From NCBI GenBank assembly GCA_902826025.1, contig CADEDH010000001.1, forward strand, positions 27,364-61,166: 33,803 bases of DNA, written 5' to 3'. Origin of the DNA: an uncultured Actinomycetes bacterium (GTDB lineage: Bacteria; Actinomycetota; Acidimicrobiia; Acidimicrobiales; SZUA-35). Below, in pieces: positions 28,357-33,803 of this stretch; position 1 is the stretch's first letter; each line of letters starts with the position of its first letter. The translations under genes and the position numbers were made by a program. The notes beneath the pieces were generated by a model, which had not been told where the DNA came from, ran no database searches, and saw only the letters and a list, made by a program, of their open reading frames with translations.

Positions 28357-31300
28357 CTACCCGTCCTGACCCTGACCGTAGCCGCCGCCGCCCGGCGTGT
28401 GGATCTCGAACACGTCGCCCGGCCACAGCTGGGCCCGGTCGCTGCCGGCCAGATCCTCCACCGAGCCGTCGCTCCGGATCACCCGGTTGCGGCCGCAGGC
28501 CCCCGGCTCGCCCCCGGCCATCCCGTAGGGGGGCACCCGGCGCCGACCCGAGATCACGTTCAGCTCCATGGCCTCGCCGAAGCGGACCCGGCGCACCACC
28601 CCGTCGCCGCCCCGGTGGGCGCCGGCCCCGCCCGAGCCGGGGCGCAGGGTGAACGACTCCAGCACCACGGGGTGGCGCCATTCCAGCACCTCGGGGTCGG
28701 TGAGGCGGGTGTTGGTCATGTGGGTGTGCACCCCCGAGGCCCCGTCGGCCCGGGGGGTGGCGCCGGCCCCGCCGCAGATCGTCTCGTAGTACTGGTGGGT
28801 GGCGTTGCCCCAGATGACGTTGTTCATCGTGCCCTGGGCCTCGGCCATCACCCCCAGCGCCCCGAACAGGGTGTCGACGATGAGCTGGCTGGTCTCCACA
28901 TTGCCGGCGATCACGGCCGCCGGGTACGACGGGTTGATCATCGTGTCGGGCGGCAGCACCAGCGTGAGGGGCACCATGCAGCCGGCGTTGAGGGGGATGT
29001 CGTCGCCCACCAGGCAGCGGAACACGTAGAGCACGGCCGATCGGGCCACCGGGGCCGGGGCGTTGAAGTTGCCGGGATGGGTGGGGCTGGTGCCGGTGAA
29101 ATCGATCACGGCCGACCGGACGGAGTGGTCCACCCGGATGGCCACCGCCACCCGGGATCCGTCGTCGGCCTCGGCCGTGAACGAGCAGTCGCTGAGACCG
29201 TCGATCACCCGTCGCACCGACTCGGTGGCGTTGTCCTTCACGTGGCCCATGTAGGCGTGGACGACGTCGAGGCCGTAGTGGTCGATGACCCGGGCCAGCT
29301 CGGACGCCCCCTTCTGGCACGCCGCCACCTGGGCCTTGAGGTCGGCCACGTTCTGGGCCGGGTTGCGGGCCGGCCAGTCGCCCCCGGTGAGCAGGGCCAG
29401 GATCTCGTCTTCCAGGAACCGGTCGTGCTGGACCAACAGCACGTTGTCGAGCAGCACCCCCTCCTGGTGGATGGTGGTTGAGTCGAAGGGGGCCGACCCG
29501 GGCACGGTGCCCCCGATGTCGGCGTGGTGGCCCCGGGAGGCCACGAAGAACAGGGGGGTGTGGCCGGGGCCCTCGGCCCCGGCGGCGAACACCGGCTTGA
29601 TCACGGTGACGTCGGGAAGGTGGGTGCCGCCCTGGTAGGGGGCGTTGAGCACGTAGACGTCGCCCGGCTCCAGGCCGGGGTTGCGGGCGATCACGGCCCG
29701 CACCGACTCGCTCATCGATCCCAGGTGCACCGGGATGTGGGGGGCGTTGGCCACCAGGTCGCCGGCCGGGTCGAACACGGCGCAGGAGAAGTCGAGCCGC
29801 TCCTTGATGTTGACCGACACCGCCGTGTTCTCCAGCACCAGGCCCATCTGCTCGGCCACGTTCATGAACAGGTTGTTGAAGATCTCCAGCTGCACCGGGT
29901 CGACCTCGGTGCCGGTGCCGGTGCCGGTGCCGGCTGTGTGGGGCCGGGGGGCCACCCGGGTCAGCTCCAGGTCGCCGCTGGGCTGGAGGACGGCCCGCCA
30001 CCCCGGCTCCACGACGGTGGTGGCGGTGGCCTCCACGATCACGGCCGGGCCGTCCAGCGCCGCTCCCGGGGCCATGGCGGCGCGGCGAAGGAACGGTGCG
30101 TCGTGGGTGGCACCGCCGCTGACGACGGGGTGGCGGCCGACGATGGCGTCGCCGGTGGGACCAGCGCCGGCGGCGGCGGAGCTGATGGTCACCGGCGCCC
30201 GCCCCGGTACCACCACCTCTACCTGGATCGCCTCCACCAGCACGGCGGCGTCGGGAGAGACGAAGCCGAACCGGGCCCGGTGCACGTCCTCGAAGGCGGC
30301 CCGGGCTTCGGCCGCGCTGGCCCCCTCCACGAAGAAGGCCGTGTCGCTGCCGGCGTAGCGGAGCGACAGGCGGCGAACGGTGCGAACCTCATCGGCGTCC
30401 CGGCCCCCGCCCCCGCCGGCACCGTGGCCGTGGCCGGCCAGGGCGGTCCGACCCTCGGCTTCGAGCGTGCCCCAGCGGCCGTCGAGCTCGTCGAACACCG
30501 AGGTGATGGGTGCCTCCACCGCCTGCTCGGCCACCCAGCGGACATCGGCCAGGCCGATGCCCACGGCTGAGAGCACACCGGCCAGCGGGTGGATCAGGAT
30601 CTGCTCCACCCCCAGGCTGTCGGCCACGGCGCAGGCGTGCTGGCCCCCCGCCCCGCCGAAGCACACCAGCGTGTAGCCCGACGTGTCGTGGCCCCGCTGC
30701 ACCGTGATCTTCTTGATGGCGTTGGCCATGCTGTCGTTGGCCACCCGCAGGAACCCTTCGGCCACCGCCTCGGGGGTCGGGGGCCGGCCGGTGGCGTCGC
30801 CCACCTCGGCCGCCAGCGCTTCGAAACGCGCTCGGGCGGCGGCCACGTCGAGGGGCTGGTCGGCCCTGGGTCCGAAGATGGCGGGGAAGTGCTCGGCCCG
30901 CAGCTTGCCCACCACCACATTGGCGTCGGTGACCGTGAGCGGCCCGCCGTTGCCGTAACAGGCCGGGCCGGGATCGGCCCCGGCCGAGTCGGGCCCCACC
31001 CGGAACCGGCTGCCGTCGAAGTGCAGGACCGACCCGCCGCCGGCGGCCACGGTGTGGATGTGCATCATCGGGGCCCGCACCCGCACCCCGGCCACTTCCG
31101 ACTCGTAGGTGCGCTCCAACTCACCGGCGTGGTGCGACACGTCGGTGGACGTGCCACCCATGTCGAACCCGATCAGGCGGTGGTGGCCGGCGGCGGCGCC
31201 GGTGGCCACCATGCCCACCACGCCCCCGGCCGGGCCCGACAACAGGGAGTCCTTGCCCTGGAAGGCGGCGGCTTCGGTGAGCCCGCCGTTGGACTGCATA

Positions 31301-32067
31301 AACCACAGGCGGTTGTCTCGGCCGCCGCCGGCCGGCTGGCTGTCGCCGGCGAGGCCCAGCGCTGCGTCCACCCGGTCGACGTAGCGGCGCAGCACGGGCG
31401 ACAGATAGGCGTCGACCACGGTGGTGTCACCCCGGGCCACCAGCTTCATCAGTGGGCTCACTTCGTGGCCCACGCTCACCTGGCCGAAGCCGATCTCCCG
31501 GGCCGCCCGGGCCACCAACTCCTCGTGCTTGGTGTAGCGGTAGCCGTGGACGAAGGAGATGGCCACGGCGTCGAACCCCTCGGCCCGTACCGCCTCCAAT
31601 TGGGCCCGGGCCCGGTCGAGGTCGAGGGGCACCAGCACGTTGCCCTGGGCGTCGACCCGCTCGTCGATCTCCACCACCCGGCGGTGGAGCAGCTCGGGCA
31701 ACACGATGTCGAGATCGAACAGGCGGGGCCGGTTCTGGTAGCCGATGCGCAGGGCGTCGGCGAAGCCCCGGGTGGTGACGAGCACCGTCGGCTCCCCCCG
31801 CCGCTCCAGCAAGGCGTTGGTGCCCACCGTGGTGCCCATCTTCACCGCCCCGATCCGCTCCAGCGGGATCGGCTCGGCGGCCTCCAACCCGAGGAGGTGG
31901 CGTATGCCGGCCACGGCAGCGTCGGCGTAGTGGCGGGGGTTCTCCGACAGCAGCTTGTGGGTGACGACCGAGCCGTCGGGGGTCAGGCCCACCACATCGG
32001 TGAACGTGCCGCCCCGATCGATCCAGAATTCCCACTGCCCGGTCCCGTCGATGGTCGTGTCGGTCAT
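28357..32067 (-). CDS. Fused HyuA-HyuB hydantoinase / 5-oxoprolinase-like enzyme
   Basis: A 1236-residue fusion of the two subunits of the hydantoinase/oxoprolinase family, the arrangement of eukaryotic-type 5-oxoprolinase (ATP + 5-oxoproline to glutamate). HyuA part: Hydant_A_N with [13 protein letters not shown] (about residues 15-28) and [15 protein letters not shown], then Hydantoinase_A with [17 protein letters not shown] (about 293-309). A Gly-Thr linker (GTGTGTGTE, about 714-722) precedes Hyu[43 protein letters not shown] through [12 protein letters not shown] at the C-terminus. ATG 32067 has GGAGG 4 nt upstream; GTG 32070 is an alternative. It overlaps the stop of the GntR gene, so the two are coupled. 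The neighbouring D-glutamate cyclase homologue supports a 5-oxoproline substrate, though hydantoin or N-methylhydantoin remains possible. Confidence 0.9.
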   Translation of the reverse strand: MTDTTIDGTGQWEFWIDRGGTFTDVVGLTPDGSVVTHKLLSENPRHYADAAVAGIRHLLGLEAAEPIPLERIGAVKMGTTVGTNALLERRGEPTVLVTTRGFADALRIGYQNRPRLFDLDIVLPELLHRRVVEIDERVDAQGNVLVPLDLDRARAQLEAVRAEGFDAVAISFVHGYRYTKHEELVARAAREIGFGQVSVGHEVSPLMKLVARGDTTVVDAYLSPVLRRYVDRVDAALGLAGDSQPAGGGRDNRLWFMQSNGGLTEAAAFQGKDSLLSGPAGGVVGMVATGAAAGHHRLIGFDMGGTSTDVSHHAGELERTYESEVAGVRVRAPMMHIHTVAAGGGSVLHFDGSRFRVGPDSAGADPGPACYGNGGPLTVTDANVVVGKLRAEHFPAIFGPRADQPLDVAAARARFEALAAEVGDATGRPPTPEAVAEGFLRVANDSMANAIKKITVQRGHDTSGYTLVCFGGAGGQHACAVADSLGVEQILIHPLAGVLSAVGIGLADVRWVAEQAVEAPITSVFDELDGRWGTLEAEGRTALAGHGHGAGGGGGRDADEVRTVRRLSLRYAGSDTAFFVEGASAAEARAAFEDVHRARFGFVSPDAAVLVEAIQVEVVVPGRAPVTISSAAAGAGPTGDAIVGRHPVVSGGATHDAPFLRRAAMAPGAALDGPAVIVEATATTVVEPGWRAVLQPSGDLELTRVAPRPHTAGTGTGTGTEVDPVQLEIFNNLFMNVAEQMGLVLENTAVSVNIKERLDFSCAVFDPAGDLVANAPHIPVHLGSMSESVRAVIARNPGLEPGDVYVLNAPYQGGTHLPDVTVIKPVFAAGAEGPGHTPLFFVASRGHHADIGGTVPGSAPFDSTTIHQEGVLLDNVLLVQHDRFLEDEILALLTGGDWPARNPAQNVADLKAQVAACQKGASELARVIDHYGLDVVHAYMGHVKDNATESVRRVIDGLSDCSFTAEADDGSRVAVAIRVDHSVRSAVIDFTGTSPTHPGNFNAPAPVARSAVLYVFRCLVGDDIPLNAGCMVPLTLVLPPDTMINPSYPAAVIAGNVETSQLIVDTLFGALGVMAEAQGTMNNVIWGNATHQYYETICGGAGATPRADGASGVHTHMTNTRLTDPEVLEWRHPVVLESFTLRPGSGGAGAHRGGDGVVRRVRFGEAMELNVISGRRRVPPYGMAGGEPGACGRNRVIRSDGSVEDLAGSDRAQLWPGDVFEIHTPGGGGYGQGQDG

Positions 32068-32762
32068 CACGCCTCCTCAGGCTCGTTGCCCCGGCTCTCG
32101 GGATGCAGGCCCACCAGGCGACTCACCAGGTCGGCCTCGGTGGTCATCTTCATGTGGCGCAGGATCGCCTCCCGGGCCCCCCGCAGGTGCAGGTGGATCT
32201 GGTGCTCCAGCGCGCCGGCGTCGCCGGCCTCGATGGCCGCCACCATCTCGCTGTGCTCGCCCTCGGCCCGGCTCTGGCCCCCCATGCCATGGACGTAGAT
32301 GTTGGAGTACGGGGTCACGAGGTCGAGCAGTTGGCGGACGAAGCGCAGCGTGTGGGTCTGGCCCGACGGCTTGTACAGCTCGAGGTGGAACAGGTAGTTG
32401 AGCTGGGCCCATTCCTCCTGGCTGGCGGCGAGGCGAATTCGCTGGTCGAAGTCGTGGAGGCGGTCGATCTGGGCAGGGCGGATGGCGGCCACCACCGGTG
32501 CCGCCAGCGGCGGCTCGACGAGCAGGCGCAGGCCGTACAGCTCATCGACCTCGTCGGCGTCGAGGCGGGTCACGGCGAAGCCCCGCCCGGGCGACGCAGT
32601 GACGATGCCGACGGCGGCCAGACTCTGCAGCGCCTCTCGCAGGGGGATGCGGCTGATGCCCAGCTTCGCCGCCACCTGCTCCTGGTTCAGCTCCTCGCCC
32701 GGGGTCAGCACCCCCTGGCGGATGGCCCGCCGGATCTCCAGAGCTGCCGCGTCGGCCTTCAT
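32067..32762 (-). CDS. GntR-family regulator, FCD (FadR-type) subgroup
   Basis: A 231-residue regulator. The N-terminal winged helix is ALEIRRAIRQGVLTPGEELNQEQVAAKLGISRIPLREALQSLAAVGIVTASPGRGFAVTRL (about residues 7-67). The C-terminal FCD domain has an Asp/His metal-site pattern (LNYLFHLELYKPSG, then RAEGEHSEMVAAIEAGDAGALEHQIHLHL). M at 32762 is chosen because the upstream extension would pass through the divergent promoter palindromes. It is the first gene of an operon with the oxoprolinase-like gene and is divergent from the D-glutamate cyclase gene. The two palindromes at 32803-32821 are probable binding sites. It likely senses a carboxylate of this pathway, for example 5-oxoproline or glutamate, by analogy with FCD regulators; this is inference. 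Confidence 0.88.
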   Translation of the reverse strand: MKADAAALEIRRAIRQGVLTPGEELNQEQVAAKLGISRIPLREALQSLAAVGIVTASPGRGFAVTRLDADEVDELYGLRLLVEPPLAAPVVAAIRPAQIDRLHDFDQRIRLAASQEEWAQLNYLFHLELYKPSGQTHTLRFVRQLLDLVTPYSNIYVHGMGGQSRAEGEHSEMVAAIEAGDAGALEHQIHLHLRGAREAILRHMKMTTEADLVSRLVGLHPESRGNEPEEA

Positions 32763-32802
32763 CGACTGATCCGGGCCCGCCGGCCCTCCGGCTTGTACGC
32801 AG

Positions 32803-32821
32803 TCATATATGAGTGTATACA
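32803..32821. promoter_or_regulatory. Two palindromes in a divergent promoter (GntR sites)
   Basis: TCATATATGA (32803-32812) and TGTATACA (32814-32821) are perfect palindromes one base apart in an AT-rich island between the GntR and D-glutamate cyclase genes. The AT-rich sequence also offers -10-like hexamers in both directions (for example TATACA and GAATAT). The pair resembles FadR-subgroup GntR operators in position but not exactly in consensus. Confidence 0.55.
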
Positions 32822-32856
32822 GAATATGCGCTGGCTTGGCAAGGAGGTGGTCGGTC

Positions 32857-33675
32857 ATGACGGTGGACGACGAGCTACGGGCGCTGCGGCAGCCGGGAGC
32901 GACGGGGGGCCAGGTGCGGCACCTGGCCCGACGGGGGGCCTACGGCGGTTTCACCCACGGGTTGGCGCCGGGCTACGTGCAGGGGAACCTGGCTGTGCTG
33001 CCCGCCGACCTGGCCAACGACTTCCTGCGGTTCTGCCAGCTCAACCCGAAGCCCTGCCCCCTGATCGGGATGTCGCCCCGCCCCGGCGACCCCACCGTGC
33101 CCGAGCTGGCGGCCGACCTCGACATCCGCACCGACATCCCCGCCTACCGGGTGTGGGTGAACGGCGAGCTGGTGGACGAGCCGGCCGATCTGAGTGATTG
33201 GTGGCGCGACGACCTGGTGGCATTCGTGCTCGGTTGCTCGTTCTCGTTCGAGGAGGCGCTGGTGGACGACGGGATCGAGATCCGCCACATCTCGTGCGGC
33301 GTCAACGTCCCCATGTACCGCACCTCGATCCCGTGCAACCCGGCCGGGCCGTTCGCCGGGCCGATGGTGGTGTCGATGCGGCCGCTGCGGCCAGCCGATG
33401 CCATCCGGGCCGTGCAGATCACGAGCCGGTTCCCGTCGGTGCACGGGGCGCCGGTGCACCTCGGGTTCCCCCAGGCCATCGGGATCACCGACGTCACCCG
33501 GCCCGACTACGGCGACCCGGTGCCCATCGGGGACGACGAGATGCCGGTGTTCTGGGCCTGCGGGGTGACGCCCCAGGCCGTGATCGCCGAGATGCGCCCG
33601 GCGCTGAGCATCACCCACGCCCCCGGCGCCATGCTCGTCACCGACGTCCGCAACTCGACGTTGGCGGTGCTCTGA
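32857..33675 (+). CDS. D-glutamate cyclase-like protein (DUF1445, YcsI family)
   Basis: A 272-residue member of the family once called putative hydro-lyase, whose animal homologue DGLUCY is a D-glutamate cyclase forming 5-oxo-D-proline. Conserved blocks are [16 protein letters not shown], with [17 protein letters not shown] (about residues 29-67), [13 protein letters not shown] (about 121-133), [32 protein letters not shown], and [12 protein letters not shown] at the C-terminus. Length matches the family. ATG 32857 follows AGGAGG (32842-32847) by 9 nt, a good Shine-Dalgarno, so this transcript has a leader, unlike most genes in the window. It is divergent from the GntR-oxoprolinase operon, which would act on 5-oxoproline; the ycsI gene of Bacillus subtilis also neighbours an oxoprolinase system. 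Confidence 0.88.
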   Translation: MTVDDELRALRQPGATGGQVRHLARRGAYGGFTHGLAPGYVQGNLAVLPADLANDFLRFCQLNPKPCPLIGMSPRPGDPTVPELAADLDIRTDIPAYRVWVNGELVDEPADLSDWWRDDLVAFVLGCSFSFEEALVDDGIEIRHISCGVNVPMYRTSIPCNPAGPFAGPMVVSMRPLRPADAIRAVQITSRFPSVHGAPVHLGFPQAIGITDVTRPDYGDPVPIGDDEMPVFWACGVTPQAVIAEMRPALSITHAPGAMLVTDVRNSTLAVL

Positions 33676-33690
33676 CTTCGGGAGGGCGGG

Positions 33691-33803
33691 TCAGGGGCGG
33701 CAGATGAGCTCGCCGTGGAGGAGGGCGAAGTAGCCGTTGGGCTCACCGGTCCACTGGCGGAAGGCGGCGGCCAGGTCGTCGAGCTCGGCCTGGGTGGCCA
33801 GGC
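33691..33803 (-). CDS. 3' end of an unidentified gene, cut by the window edge
   Basis: On the minus strand an open frame enters from the right edge and ends at TGA 33693-33691. The last 37 residues read with WTGEPNGYFALLHGELICRP at the C-terminus. I do not recognise the family; a similar ending is found in some actinobacterial SAM-dependent methyltransferases, but this is a weak impression. It converges on the D-glutamate cyclase gene with 15 bp between stops. Confidence 0.4.
   Translation of the reverse strand, partial: LATQAELDDLAAAFRQWTGEPNGYFALLHGELICRP

Noticed and set aside
29905..29940. Microsatellite-like gccggt repeats
   Set aside because: They encode the Gly-Thr linker between the HyuA and HyuB parts of the fused enzyme.
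28317..30001. Upstream part of the minus-strand frame that ends in the small membrane protein
   Set aside because: This part lies over the HyuA-HyuB gene in another frame; the real gene begins at GTG 28315 after a Shine-Dalgarno.
1..33803. tRNA, rRNA, prophage or integrase genes
   Set aside because: No cloverleaf, rRNA segment, integrase, capsid or recognised insertion-sequence transposase could be seen on either strand.

Overview
The window is a gene-dense, very GC-rich (about 70% by eye) stretch of an actinobacterial chromosome. The best guess is the class Acidimicrobiia, because the window combines an actinobacterial ImuA'/ImuB/DnaE2 mutasome with actinobacterial LexA boxes, a septum-formation-type lipoprotein, an AbiEi/DUF559-type protein and many apparently leaderless genes (TANNNT 6 to 9 nt before ATG or GTG). 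The assignment is inferred from gene content; no rRNA or tRNA gene is present to confirm it. No gap between genes exceeds 300 bases.

Layout. 1-152: tandem 47-bp repeats leading into a class V aminotransferase (153-1358). 1376-2470: an AbiEi/DUF559-like gene enclosed by two near-identical 41-bp palindromic repeats in opposite orientation. 2486-4180 (-): MarR regulator and acyl-CoA dehydrogenase, divergent from a DinB-like protein (4255-4710) across a 25-bp operator-like palindrome. 4804-7776: DUF5655 protein, ankyrin protein (-) and glutaminyl-tRNA synthetase (-). 7908-9881: small membrane protein, Nfu_N-like protein and a glucuronokinase-like GHMP kinase. 9993-12137 (-): HyuA-type hydantoinase/oxoprolinase. 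12258-14760: LexA-controlled imuA'-imuB. 14879-16225 (-): membrane-anchored family 16 glycoside hydrolase. 16279-17304: sucrase/ferredoxin-like protein. 17359-17886 (-): second MarR regulator. 17966-20738 (-): larE-larB-larC, the nickel-pincer-nucleotide cofactor pathway, with GTGA overlaps. 20949-22160: TetR regulator and lipoprotein. 22212-25677: LexA-controlled dnaE2. 25701-27921: serine hydrolase and enoyl-CoA hydratase. 27929-32762 (-): small membrane protein, fused HyuA-HyuB 5-oxoprolinase-like enzyme and GntR regulator, divergent from a D-glutamate-cyclase-like protein (32857-33675). 33691-33803 (-): 3' end of an unidentified gene.

How the genes work together. imuA'-imuB and dnaE2 lie about 7.5 kb apart, each behind its own CGAAC-N4-GTTCG box, and should form the SOS mutagenic translesion complex. 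larE, larB and larC make the nickel-pincer cofactor, but no LarA-type enzyme is encoded here. The oxoprolinase-like fusion, GntR regulator and D-glutamate cyclase homologue look like a 5-oxoproline/D-glutamate locus comparable in content to the Bacillus subtilis ycsI-kip/pxp region.

The least explained content is non-coding. Three families of structured dispersed repeats sit almost entirely between genes: a twin-hairpin element (3 loci), a GGGGGC-type multi-hairpin element (4 loci), and long-armed hairpins (4 loci). Two long-armed copies bracket the AbiEi-like gene as inverted repeats, and one lies inside the 3' end of imuA'.
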